From: JAEKLB01 sp050249235
GTDB taxonomy: Bacteria; Actinomycetota; Acidimicrobiia; Acidimicrobiales; CADCSY01
Direction: 5' to 3'
Assembly: GCA_050249235.1 (NCBI GenBank)
Contig: JBFWQW010000063.1
Location: 1 to 16,121 of the forward strand
Length of the DNA stretch: 16,121 nucleotides
The notes below the pieces were generated by a model that was given only the letters and a program-made list of their open reading frames with translations, made no database searches and had not been told where the DNA came from. Position numbers and translations under genes: made by a program. Positions 1-6,962 of the stretch are shown here, piece by piece (the stretch's first letter is position 1; each line of letters begins with the position of its first letter).

Positions 1-1
1 C

Positions 2-499
2 CGTTGCATGCCCGTCCCCGGCCACCCGGAACGCGGCGGCCTGTCGGTGACGGCGACCGGGTTGGAGACGGTGGTGTCTGAGGCGGTGATCGCCCGGCTC
101 GCGGCGACGACCCTACCCGCCGATGACGGCAAGACGGGCGGTGCGGTCGCGGAGGCGATGGGGCGGATCATGGCGGCACGGCACCGGATGGAAGACCTCG
201 CACGCGACTACGGCGCGGGGCTGCTGGCCCGCAGCGAATACCACGCGGGCCGTGTCGCGGCGCAGAACGCCGTCAGAGACGCCGAAACCACCCTCGGCAC
301 CCTGAACCGCGGCGACGCACTCAAAGGGCTCCCCATCGGCGACGAGGCCGCTCTGCGGCACGCTTGGTACGAGGAGTGGACGGTCGGGCAGAAGCGGGCG
401 ATCCTGAACGCGCTGATCGACACGCTCGTTGTCCTCCCGGACCCGAACTGCGGCTCCCGGTTCCGGCCCGGACGGGTCCAGCTCACCTTCAAAGCCTGA
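2..499 (+). CDS. Large serine recombinase, C-terminal part (5' end outside window)
   Basis: The reading frame is open from base 2, so the gene starts upstream of the window; about 165 residues are visible. The catalytic serine domain is not in view. What is seen matches the C-terminal region of large serine recombinases: the end of a zinc-ribbon-like segment (one Cys at codon 2, then a GGLSV strand and the LETVVSEAVIARL helix), a helical, coiled-coil-like stretch, and the typical ending with W-x-x-W, an RAILNALIDTLVVLP helix and a short FRPGRVQLTF strand. Family role: site-specific integration and excision of phages and ICEs. The second Cys pair expected in the ribbon is not obvious here (an ERGG stretch takes its place). 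It converges on the transfer operon, which suggests an element end. The family call is fairly sure; activity cannot be judged. Confidence 0.8.
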   Translation, partial: RCMPVPGHPERGGLSVTATGLETVVSEAVIARLAATTLPADDGKTGGAVAEAMGRIMAARHRMEDLARDYGAGLLARSEYHAGRVAAQNAVRDAETTLGTLNRGDALKGLPIGDEAALRHAWYEEWTVGQKRAILNALIDTLVVLPDPNCGSRFRPGRVQLTFKA

Positions 500-506
500 C
501 CGGCAG

Positions 507-527
507 CCGCCCGCGCACGGCGGGCGG
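507..527. terminator. GC-rich hairpin between convergent genes
   Basis: An 8-bp perfect stem (ccgcccgc with gcgggcgg) encloses a 5-nt loop. It lies 7 bases after the recombinase stop and 7 bases before the stop of the leftward operon. Position and symmetry fit a bidirectional terminator, but neither side has a T-tract, so this is a suggestion only. Confidence 0.4.
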
Positions 528-534
528 GCGGGCA

Positions 535-738
535 TCATCCGGGGTGGGCAACGAGCGCGCGGAGCCGGTCGAGTGCCACTGGATCGGTGACCGCGAAGGA
601 CACCCCGGATGCCTCGCACGCCTGCCGCGTCCACTCTCGAATGTCGAAGTCCCCGGCGAGTGCCGGCGTCCGCGGGTCCGCGCCAGCACCGTCTGGTACC
701 GCGTCCAGGCGAGGCTCGGGCCGCAGGGTGGTGGTCAC
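535..738 (-). CDS. Hypothetical protein, 67 aa, last gene of the transfer operon
   Basis: The start is GTG, overlapping the TGA of the DUF4913-type gene as GTGA, with a GGAGAG ribosome site 6 bases upstream; this indicates translational coupling. The frame is open much further upstream, but that part is antisense-like Arg/Pro/His-rich sequence and is not coding. The 67-aa product has a plain N-terminus and a C-terminal helical segment (DFDIREWTRQACEASGV, then DPVALDRLRALV). No signal peptide, membrane segment or known motif is visible. The function is unknown; being last in the operon it is probably an accessory protein. Confidence 0.6.
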   Translation of the reverse strand: MTTTLRPEPRLDAVPDGAGADPRTPALAGDFDIREWTRQACEASGVSFAVTDPVALDRLRALVAHPG

Positions 739-1349
739 GGCAGCTCTCCGGTGTCCGGGTTGAGGCCGGCGTAGAACTCGTCCTCGGCCTGACGGCGGGC
801 GGCGATATCGTCCCCCGTGAACTGTGCGAAGTCGGCATCGCGGTTCGGGATGACGATGTCCTCGACGGATGGGGCGGGCTTCTCGCCGGGCCAGGCGGTC
901 TGCCGGGTGGGACGGTCGCGGTCCAGGCGGGTGCCGGACGCGGCGACCCACTCCCGCAGTCGTCCTCGGGCCTCGGCGAAGTCGCGGTGCCATCCCAGCG
1001 GCGCGGACCCGTTCTCCTCCGGGTCATACGCGCACAGCCAGTGCAGATGCAACGCGGAAAGCTCCCACACCAACTCGGGGTGCCGATGCCAGAACGGCGG
1101 GAGGACGCTGGCGGGAAGCCCGTAGGTGCGGCGCAACCAGTTCACCCACTTATTCAGCTCCCGCCACTCGACCTTGGCCTCGTCGGCGGTGAGCAGGTTC
1201 CAGTTGACCGGATGCGGCGGCTCGGGCAGTTCCTCGCCCTGGCCGCTCTCATTCGACTCCTCCGCGGCGTCCTCGGTTTCGGCGTCGATGTCGGTGGGAG
1301 GCTCTGGCGCGTCCTCGGGTTCAGACGCGGTAGTGGTGTGCTCGGTCAT
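735..1349 (-). CDS. DUF4913-type protein, 204 aa
   Basis: The start is ATG, 7 bases after the SSB stop; a GAGG lies just upstream, inside the SSB stop region. Residues 1-45 are acidic and low in complexity (Glu, Asp, Pro, Thr). From about residue 47 comes a conserved-looking domain: NWNLLTADEAKVEWRELNKW, a VNWLRRTYGLP stretch, a PPFWHRHPELVWELSALHLHW segment and a Trp-rich segment around GWHRDFAEARGRLREW. This pattern of Trp and His residues is what I recognise from DUF4913 proteins, found on actinobacterial plasmids and ICEs and in Streptomyces; the assignment is from memory. There is no membrane segment. Its place after coupling protein and SSB suggests a cytoplasmic role in DNA processing or transfer. 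The biochemical function is not known. Confidence 0.75.
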   Translation of the reverse strand: MTEHTTTASEPEDAPEPPTDIDAETEDAAEESNESGQGEELPEPPHPVNWNLLTADEAKVEWRELNKWVNWLRRTYGLPASVLPPFWHRHPELVWELSALHLHWLCAYDPEENGSAPLGWHRDFAEARGRLREWVAASGTRLDRDRPTRQTAWPGEKPAPSVEDIVIPNRDADFAQFTGDDIAARRQAEDEFYAGLNPDTGELP

Positions 1350-1356
1350 CTCCGCC

Positions 1357-1809
1357 TCACAGTGCCGGGGCGGGTGCGGACGGGCGGGTGCTGCGTGGTG
1401 CGGTGAACTGCGCGGGCAGGTCGCGGTGCCGGGCGGGCCGGTTGGTCGGGGCGTCGTGAACGGCGGCAGCCTGCTCGGTGGCGGTGGGGCGGCGTCCGAC
1501 CTTCCACATCTCGAACTCCTGCCCGATGACCGTGGCCGGGTCGGTGCGGTCCCGGATGGGCCGGAACCGGCCCTCGGCGACAAACCCGGTCCCCTTGGAC
1601 AGCAGCGCGGCGGCTTCCTCGGCGGCGTCACCGTAGGCGACGATGGGGACGTACTCGGTGGGCAGCTTCGTGTAGGTGCCGTCCAGTTCCCGGCGGCCCT
1701 GCCGCTGACCGGCGCGCGCGTAGAAACGGGGCGTGCCGTCACGGGCAGGGTCCGTGGACGGCTCCGTGGCGACATACCCCGACAAGGACTGGTGAGTGCG
1801 AACAGCCAT
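1357..1809 (-). CDS. Single-stranded DNA-binding-like protein, 150 aa
   Basis: I chose the ATG at 1809 because AGGAGG lies 7 bases upstream; the frame runs 22 codons further without a ribosome site. Residues 1-110 have the OB-fold pattern of actinobacterial plasmid SSB-like proteins: a LSGYVATEP strand, TPRFYARAGQ, a TEYVPIVAYGDAAEEAAALL segment, then KGTGFVAEGRF and a final EFEMWKVGRRP strand. The family binds single-stranded DNA as an oligomer. The C-terminal 40 residues are Ala/Pro/Arg-rich and lack the acidic DDDIPF-type tip with which chromosomal SSB recruits partner proteins, so it probably works as a DNA coat rather than a repair hub. Placed between the coupling protein and the DUF4913-type gene, it likely protects transferred strands. 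Confidence 0.75.
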   Translation of the reverse strand: MAVRTHQSLSGYVATEPSTDPARDGTPRFYARAGQRQGRRELDGTYTKLPTEYVPIVAYGDAAEEAAALLSKGTGFVAEGRFRPIRDRTDPATVIGQEFEMWKVGRRPTATEQAAAVHDAPTNRPARHRDLPAQFTAPRSTRPSAPAPAL

Positions 1810-1816
1810 CAGACTT

Positions 1817-1822
1817 CCTCCT
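1817..1822 (-). promoter_or_regulatory. Ribosome binding site of the SSB-like gene
   Basis: Minus-strand AGGAGG, 7 bases before the ATG at 1809. It fixes the start of the SSB-like protein and excludes the longer upstream frame. Confidence 0.75.
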
Positions 1823-1833
1823 GACATCAACGA

Positions 1834-1849
1834 CCCCGAGAATCCGGGG
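1834..1849. other. Short hairpin in the coupling-protein/SSB gap
   Basis: A ccccg/cgggg stem with a 6-nt loop lies in the 72-base gap between the coupling-protein stop and the SSB start; a small tgccaggca palindrome follows at 1856-1864. This is one of the longer gaps in the operon. It could be an mRNA processing or attenuation site that allows separate SSB expression. There is no T-tract, and a 5-bp stem is weak evidence in GC-rich DNA. Confidence 0.25.
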
Positions 1850-1881
1850 CCTCCATGCCAGGCAGGTGCGCTCACCCGCCC

Positions 1882-3657
1882 CTACGGTCGCTGTTGCAGC
1901 AGTGCCTCGACCTCCGTGCGGTCCGCGCGCAGCCTGGTCGCGTCGGGTCGCTGGGTCCAGGTGCGGAGCCTGGTGACGATGGGCGGGGCGGATCGGAGTA
2001 GGACGAGGGCGGTGCCGAACGGGAGGGTGCGGATCGCGTCGGGTGGCATGATCGGCACCCGCCGGATGGAGCGTTGCGCGGTGCGGGAGCCGTGGTCGCC
2101 GACGGTGGTGGAGTCGGTCACCTCGTCCCGCTCGCCGATGAGGGTGGTGAGGTCGTGGAGGTCTTTCGAGTTCGATGCGCCGCCGAGGATGATCTTCACG
2201 ATGCTGGCGTCCCAGATGGCGCCGGCGGCGTTCTCGGACCACTTCTCGCGAGCTTGGGCGAGGCTTTGGAGGACGGGCATGGTGGTGATCCCGGTGCCGC
2301 CGCCCTCGGCCATCAGGGTCGGCAGCGACGGTAGCGGGGCGAGGTTGCCGACCTCATCCAGCGCGAGCAGCAGCGGCGGGTCCAGGCGTGCGCCGGGGCT
2401 GGTCGCAGCGATCCGCCGTGCGGCTTCCACGACGTCTTCCACGAACGCCGCGACGAGCGCGGCGGAGTTGTTCGCCCCTGCGCCGGTCGCGAGGAGGTAT
2501 AGGGTGCCTTTGGCGCGGAGGAACGCTTCGGGGTCGAAGTCTTCCCCTTCCCGCGGGGAGACGGCGTCGAGGACGCGGGGGTCTGCGAGGGCGGCGAGGG
2601 CGAGGGAGACGCCTTGCCAGATGGAGTCGCGAGTGCGGGGGTCGGAGTCGATCATCGCCTGCAAGCCCTCCGCCCACCCGACAGCGGCGTTCGGGTTCGC
2701 GGTCAGGATCGCCACCGCGTCCGCCGCCGCGGAGGGGTCCAGCGTCCACCGGAACAGCTCGCCCGGCGGACGGTGGTCGAGAGCAGCAGCGTGGAGGAGG
2801 GCTTGGAGGGCGGTGCGGGTTTTGCCTTCCCAGAATCCGCCGCCTTCGACACCGCCGGCGGACAGGCCGGTGCCGGCGGCGAGTCCGGTGGCGCGGATCA
2901 TCGCCGTCAGCGGGTCCTCGCACCCGCGGATGGGAGACCAGCGCAGCCCGGCGGGGACGCCTTCGGCGAGGTGCTGAGGGTCGAACACCGCCACCGGCCC
3001 GCCAGTGCGTTGGCGGGCGCGGAGGGTCGCGGTGAGATTGTCCGGACGGGTGCTGGTGGTCACCACCGCGCCCGGTGCGTCCAGCAGCATGTTGATAACC
3101 ACCCCTGCGCCTTTCCCGGAACGCGGCGGCCCGAGGAGCAGGATCGAGTCCTCCACCGAGGCCCATACCCCGTGCCCGCGGGACGCCCCGATCCGGTAGC
3201 CGACCTCTGCGGAGTGCGGGGCGTCCAGGGAGGGGCGCAGGTGCCCGGCACGGTGTAGCAGCGCCTTCTCGGAGCCGGCGCGTGCGACCTCGGTGCGGGT
3301 GGCGATCCCGGCGATCCGGTACGGGTCGGTCTTCACCTGCCGGCCGTGATCGCGCAGAAGACGCCACACCCACCACCCGGCCGCGCCGGCAACGAGGATG
3401 AGAACGCTCGCGGTAATCCAGTACGCGACCGCGCCCAGCCCTGGGGCGTCGAGCGCGGTGGCCGGGTCGCCGGGGTTCAGCAGCACGCCCAGGCCGGCCT
3501 CGATGCCGCCTGTGGGTTGGGTGGTGCCGGTGATCCAGGCGGCGACGGACCCGGCGGCGCGGAGGATGGCGGCGAGGATCGCGGCTGAGATGAGGATAAG
3601 GATGCCGAGGTTGCTGAGCTCGTCACCGAGCGATCCGGAAGGTCTGGGGGTGCTCAT
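1882..3657 (-). CDS. Type IV coupling protein, TraD/TraG/VirD4-like ATPase, 591 aa
   Basis: Family role: an inner-membrane hexameric ATPase that brings the relaxosome to the type IV secretion channel and pumps DNA. Two N-terminal membrane segments are visible (about residues 14-38 and 75-100). They are followed by a loading region, a Walker A motif GPPRSGKG at 176-183 and a Walker B LLLALDEVGN at 429-438. After Walker B the GGGTGITTMPVLQSLAQA stretch and the KIILGGASNSKDL stretch match TraG/VirD4 proteins; an all-alpha region would fall between the Walker motifs. The C-terminus is short. The start ATG overlaps the upstream stop as ATGA, with a poor ribosome site, so translation is probably coupled. 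Its neighbours (VirB4-like ATPase, SSB) fit. No relaxase is visible to pair with it. Confidence 0.9.
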   Translation of the reverse strand: MSTPRPSGSLGDELSNLGILILISAAILAAILRAAGSVAAWITGTTQPTGGIEAGLGVLLNPGDPATALDAPGLGAVAYWITASVLILVAGAAGWWVWRLLRDHGRQVKTDPYRIAGIATRTEVARAGSEKALLHRAGHLRPSLDAPHSAEVGYRIGASRGHGVWASVEDSILLLGPPRSGKGAGVVINMLLDAPGAVVTTSTRPDNLTATLRARQRTGGPVAVFDPQHLAEGVPAGLRWSPIRGCEDPLTAMIRATGLAAGTGLSAGGVEGGGFWEGKTRTALQALLHAAALDHRPPGELFRWTLDPSAAADAVAILTANPNAAVGWAEGLQAMIDSDPRTRDSIWQGVSLALAALADPRVLDAVSPREGEDFDPEAFLRAKGTLYLLATGAGANNSAALVAAFVEDVVEAARRIAATSPGARLDPPLLLALDEVGNLAPLPSLPTLMAEGGGTGITTMPVLQSLAQAREKWSENAAGAIWDASIVKIILGGASNSKDLHDLTTLIGERDEVTDSTTVGDHGSRTAQRSIRRVPIMPPDAIRTLPFGTALVLLRSAPPIVTRLRTWTQRPDATRLRADRTEVEALLQQRP

Positions 3658-4205
3658 CCGGGGTGCCCGATCGTGAGGGTGCCGGAGACGCGGCCGAGCA
3701 GGATCACCTCGCGGGTCGGAGACGCGCCAGCTTCTTCGGCGGTGAGCAGGGCACGCATGGTGCCGTCCGGGGCGGCATCGCCGTGCGCGATCACCACCGC
3801 GATGGCGACATCCTCACCGGGCACGAACCCCTCCCCGTGCAGGACGACCAGCTCCGGCATCACCCGCTGTGCGGGGCGGTCGGGGGCGGGGTCTGGTGCG
3901 GGACGGCGGCGGCGGCTGCCGGGGGTGATGATGTCGGTGAACACGGTCCCGTCCGCCTCACGGACCTCGACCCGCACCGCCGAACGGTGCGCTTCGGTGA
4001 GCTGGTCGAGCACGCGGGCGAAGTCCTCCCGCCGCCACGCCGGCGCGAACGGCTCCGGCTCCACCGGCTCCCCGTCCACGGTGACCGCCATGGTCCCGGA
4101 GGCGGCGACGGTGATGACCACCTGCGGGAGCACGACCGGGACCGGCGGGGTCACGCTCTCGCGACCGGGGTCAGGGGTGGTGCGCTTGTAGCGGGGGCGG
4201 GCCAT
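3654..4205 (-). CDS. Hypothetical protein between the two transfer ATPases, 183 aa
   Basis: The start ATG at 4205 shares one base with the VirB4-like stop (TGATG) and has AGGA upstream; an 18-codon upstream extension is less likely. I do not recognise the family. Residues 1-25 are basic and Pro-rich; 26-92 look like beta strands around VVITVAASGTMAVTVDGEPV plus a helix DFARVLDQLTEAHRSAVRVEV. Residues 96-116 are a Pro/Arg linker (SRRRRPAPDPAPDRPAQ). Residues 117-183 form a second beta-rich part with HGEGFVPGEDVAIAVVIAHGD and a final LLGRVSGTLTIG. There is no signal peptide or membrane segment. The layout suggests two small domains on a flexible linker. Lying between VirB4-like and VirD4-like genes and coupled to both, it may be an adaptor of the cytoplasmic complex; that is inference. 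Confidence 0.65.
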   Translation of the reverse strand: MARPRYKRTTPDPGRESVTPPVPVVLPQVVITVAASGTMAVTVDGEPVEPEPFAPAWRREDFARVLDQLTEAHRSAVRVEVREADGTVFTDIITPGSRRRRPAPDPAPDRPAQRVMPELVVLHGEGFVPGEDVAIAVVIAHGDAAPDGTMRALLTAEEAGASPTREVILLGRVSGTLTIGHPG

Positions 4206-5752
4206 CAGGATTCCTGTCGATCGTTCGAGATTCCCGAAGAACCGTCGAGATTCCTGCACTCGCGGCTTTCACCGGTCATGCGGGTGGTGGTGTCGAAGGC
4301 GGCGAGCTCGGCGGGGTGGAGCTGGTGCTGGACGACGAAGGAGCGGTCTTTGATCCGCCACAGTCCCTGCCCGGTGCCGAGCCCGGGGAGCAGCTTCTGC
4401 TCCGTGCCGGTCAGCCCGAGCGCGTGGGCGGTCGCGCCGAGCTGGTCGGGTTCTTGCCGGTAGATGATCCGGGTCTCGGCGTTCGCCAACAGCGAGGAGG
4501 CGAGGGCGCGCATGGCGGAGCCTTGGTCGCCTACGTTGTCGAGGTCGGTGAGCTTGTGGAAGATCAGCATGTTCGCGATCCCGAAATGCCTCGCCAGCCG
4601 CCACTGCGCGTCCATGCGGCGCAGCAGGGCGGGGTATTGCATGAGGCGCCAGGCCTCGTCGTAGATCACCCACCGTTGCCCGCCGTCTGGGTCCGACAGC
4701 GCCGATTCCATCCACGCCGAGGAGCACGTCATCAGCACGGAGATGAGCGTGGCGTTTTCCGCCACCCGCGACAGGTCCAGGGACACCATCGGCAGGGACG
4801 GGTCGAACCGGACCGTCGAAGGGCCGTCGAACAGCCCAGCGAGGTCTCCGGCGACGAGGCGGCGCAGCGCATGTCCGACCAGGCGGCCGTCTTCGGCGAG
4901 GCGCCCGTCCTCATCGTCGGCGGCGTTGGGGGCCAGGATGCGGTCGACGACCATCGGCAGGATCGGCACCTCCGCCGACCTCACGGCGTCCCTCAGGGCG
5001 AGGTCGATCGCGGTGTGCTCCAACGGCGACAGCGGCCGGTCCAGCACGGTCTCCGCGAGCGCGCCGATCAGGTCGCGGCGGCGGGAGGCGACCTGCATCG
5101 CCCACTCCGCATCCGACACGGCAGAAGGCCGGTGGCCCTCATCGAGCGGGTTGAGTCGGTTCGACAGGCCGTGGCCGAGGACGATCGCACGTCCCCCGAC
5201 GGCTTCGGCAACGGCGGTGTGCTCGCCCTTCGGATCACCGGGGACATACACACGGCGCCCGAACGGCAGGGACCGGGTGTAGAGGGACTTCGCCAGCGAC
5301 GACTTCCCCGAGCCGACGATCCCGGCCAGGACGACATTGGGCGCGGTGATGAGGCCGCGCTGATAGAGCACCCATGGGTCGTACACGAACGACCCGCCGG
5401 AGTAGAGGTCCTGGCCGACGAACACGCCTTGGCTGCCGAGGCCGCCTTCGGCGAGGAACGGGTACTGCCCGGCGAGGGTCGCACTCGTGTCTTGGTGCTT
5501 GGGGAGCCGGAACCGGCCCGGTGTCCGCAACGCCGCAGGCCCCGGCTCACCCGCGGCGGGCAGGTACCTCGTCGCGCGTTTCTCGGCCTGCTCGGCCTGC
5601 CAGCGGGCTTTCACCTGCGCCTTCTGGGTCTCGCGGGCGGTGGTCTCGATCCGGGTCGCGGCCTGCCTGCGGGCCTTACGGTGCCGGCGGCGTTCGCCTT
5701 CCGGGCCAACCAGCACCGCCGTATGCAGCCGACCCTCCTCCTGCCCGCTCAC
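4205..5752 (-). CDS. VirB4/TraC-like conjugation ATPase, ATPase domain only, 515 aa
   Basis: The start GTG overlaps the stop of the preceding gene as GTGA; the frame stays open far upstream but reads as shadow sequence. Residues 20-70 are a highly charged helix (Arg, Lys, Glu, Gln), probably coiled coil. The ATPase domain has a Walker A GIVGSGKS at 144-151, a PGDPKGEHT segment at 171-179, and a Walker B WVIYDEAW at 361-368, followed by LMQYPALLRRMDAQWRLARH and FGIANMLIFHKLTD, as in VirB4 C-terminal domains. Family role: energises assembly of the secretion channel at the inner membrane. Full VirB4 proteins are around 800 residues with an N-terminal domain; here that part is missing and may be supplied by the SCO6880-like gene. 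The last 20 residues are encoded by short repeats and look non-conserved. Confidence 0.88.
   Translation of the reverse strand: MSGQEEGRLHTAVLVGPEGERRRHRKARRQAATRIETTARETQKAQVKARWQAEQAEKRATRYLPAAGEPGPAALRTPGRFRLPKHQDTSATLAGQYPFLAEGGLGSQGVFVGQDLYSGGSFVYDPWVLYQRGLITAPNVVLAGIVGSGKSSLAKSLYTRSLPFGRRVYVPGDPKGEHTAVAEAVGGRAIVLGHGLSNRLNPLDEGHRPSAVSDAEWAMQVASRRRDLIGALAETVLDRPLSPLEHTAIDLALRDAVRSAEVPILPMVVDRILAPNAADDEDGRLAEDGRLVGHALRRLVAGDLAGLFDGPSTVRFDPSLPMVSLDLSRVAENATLISVLMTCSSAWMESALSDPDGGQRWVIYDEAWRLMQYPALLRRMDAQWRLARHFGIANMLIFHKLTDLDNVGDQGSAMRALASSLLANAETRIIYRQEPDQLGATAHALGLTGTEQKLLPGLGTGQGLWRIKDRSFVVQHQLHPAELAAFDTTTRMTGESRECRNLDGSSGISNDRQES
4209..4256. repeat. 20-bp direct repeats at the 3' end of the VirB4-like gene
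   Basis: The words gattcctgtcga (4209), gattcccgaaga (4229) and gattcctg (4249) begin at exact 20-base intervals, and two of the units end in tcga. The block covers the last 16 codons of the VirB4-like gene and is clearly lower in GC than its surroundings. Because 20 is not a multiple of 3, the encoded residues do not repeat, so protein selection does not explain the pattern. Confidence 0.5.
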
Positions 5753-6921
5753 AGCGCCAACCCCCGCCCCTGCGACACGGACACACCCGACCGGCGGGCG
5801 AACCAATCCTTCCCCTCCGATCGCCGCGCCCGCACCTGCGCACGCTCCGACGTTCCCGCGGCCGACACCGACGCCGAGGCGGGGGCCGGTGCGGCGACCG
5901 CGCCCAACTCCGGGTCTGGAGCAGCGTGGTGGGCACGCAGCAGGGCGACGTGCCTGAGGAAGGGACTGTAGGTGAGGGTGTAGGCGCCGCGGGTCGCGGT
6001 GCGGTCCAAGGTCCCGGTCGGGGGCGTGTCGTAGACGTACCCGTTCTCGAGCGCGGCCTGGGTCGTCTCCTCCCCGAAATCGTGCCCGGTGAGGTGGTCG
6101 ATCGCGGCGTCCGTGCCGTCGCGGTCGATGATGTCGAGCACCCGGTCCGCGTCCTCCCCTTGAAGGAAAACGACACTCACCCACCGCTGATCGGGTGTGT
6201 GGGGCAGGTCGGGGTCGTGGTCGATCAGCTCGGCCAGGGTGTCCGGGTTCCTGCGGGCGGCGTCGGCCACCCATTCGGGGAACGCCCCGTCGTGGTCGGT
6301 GTGGTCGCCGGGGTGATCGAGGGCGTACTGGCGGGACTCCCCGGCGGCGGACAGGAACACCGCGAGCTCCCGCAGCGCCCGCGCCGGGGACACCGGCACC
6401 CCGGCCCCGGTGAACAGGTCCCGTCCCTCGATGCTCTGCCCAGTGGCGGGGTGCTCGATCAGGTACGCGTACCGCTGATGCTCACCCAAGGGGGCATCCG
6501 GCCACACCGTCAACGTCAGCTCCCCGGCCTGCACCGTGGCCCGCAGAGCACCGGAGGTGTCGAGGGGCTCGGGGGCGGGGTGCCAGGCGATCCGCCCGGA
6601 CTGCGACATCGCGGCGTCCACCCGGTCATGCACCGCATCCAGCAGGGTGCCGGCCTGGTGCAGCTCGTCGGCCGCCGCCAGCGCCGCGGTCGCCCCAGCG
6701 GCCTGGTTGCCGGCGTCATCGTGCGCGCGGGACCGACCGCCGATGTGGGCGGCGGCGAGCTGATCGAGCACCTGCCGCAGCGACCGCACCCCCGCCAGCA
6801 GATCACCGAGCACCGGGTAGGTGTCGGCCGGGTCGGTGAACGTGCGGGTCGCGTGGGCGAGTCCCCGCAGCGCCTGGGATGCTTCGGCGGCGTCGTCTAC
6901 GGGATGGGTGAAGGTCGGCAT
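5749..6921 (-). CDS. Hypothetical protein, 390 aa, possibly a fusion of two or three parts
   Basis: The start ATG at 6921 is set by GAGGAG 8 bases upstream; 19 more upstream codons are open but lack a site. The function is unknown. Residues 1-115 are helical and His/Ala-rich (VDDAAEASQALRGLAHATRTF through LLDAVHDRVDAAMSQSGRIAW). Residues 130-238 are a mixed part with TLTVWPDAPLGEHQRYAYLI and PEWVADAARRNPDTLAELI. Residues 246-328 are a distinct part with RWVSVVFLQGEDADRVLDII, DFGEETTQAALENGYVYD and YTLTYSPFLRHVALLR. Residues 336-390 are an Ala/Pro/Ser-rich linker and a basic tail. Similar segments occur, as I remember, in separate hypothetical proteins of actinobacterial conjugative regions. 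There is no membrane segment. It lies between the SCO6880-like and VirB4-like genes, so a role in the cytoplasmic secretion complex is plausible. Confidence 0.65.
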   Translation of the reverse strand: MPTFTHPVDDAAEASQALRGLAHATRTFTDPADTYPVLGDLLAGVRSLRQVLDQLAAAHIGGRSRAHDDAGNQAAGATAALAAADELHQAGTLLDAVHDRVDAAMSQSGRIAWHPAPEPLDTSGALRATVQAGELTLTVWPDAPLGEHQRYAYLIEHPATGQSIEGRDLFTGAGVPVSPARALRELAVFLSAAGESRQYALDHPGDHTDHDGAFPEWVADAARRNPDTLAELIDHDPDLPHTPDQRWVSVVFLQGEDADRVLDIIDRDGTDAAIDHLTGHDFGEETTQAALENGYVYDTPPTGTLDRTATRGAYTLTYSPFLRHVALLRAHHAAPDPELGAVAAPAPASASVSAAGTSERAQVRARRSEGKDWFARRSGVSVSQGRGLAL

Positions 6922-6929
6922 GATCGGAA

Positions 6930-6935
6930 CTCCTC
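6930..6935 (-). promoter_or_regulatory. Ribosome binding site of the 390-aa protein
   Basis: Minus-strand GAGGAG, 8 bases before the ATG at 6921. It decides the start over an upstream in-frame start at 6978, which would overlap the SCO6880-like gene by 16 bases. Confidence 0.7.
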
Positions 6936-6962
6936 GCGAGTGCGGTCGGATGGTCGGGGTGG

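Noticed and set aside
609..1406. Long + strand open frame opposite the DUF4913-type gene
   Set aside because: Gly/Arg/Val-rich composition, no ribosome site and no recognisable motif; the opposite strand holds a convincing coupled gene. Long antisense frames are expected at this GC content.
5753..6274. Upstream extension of the VirB4-like frame to an ATG at 6274
   Set aside because: The extra 174 codons overlap the 390-aa gene and read as low-quality Arg/Pro/Gly sequence; the GTGA overlap at 5749-5752 gives a natural start.
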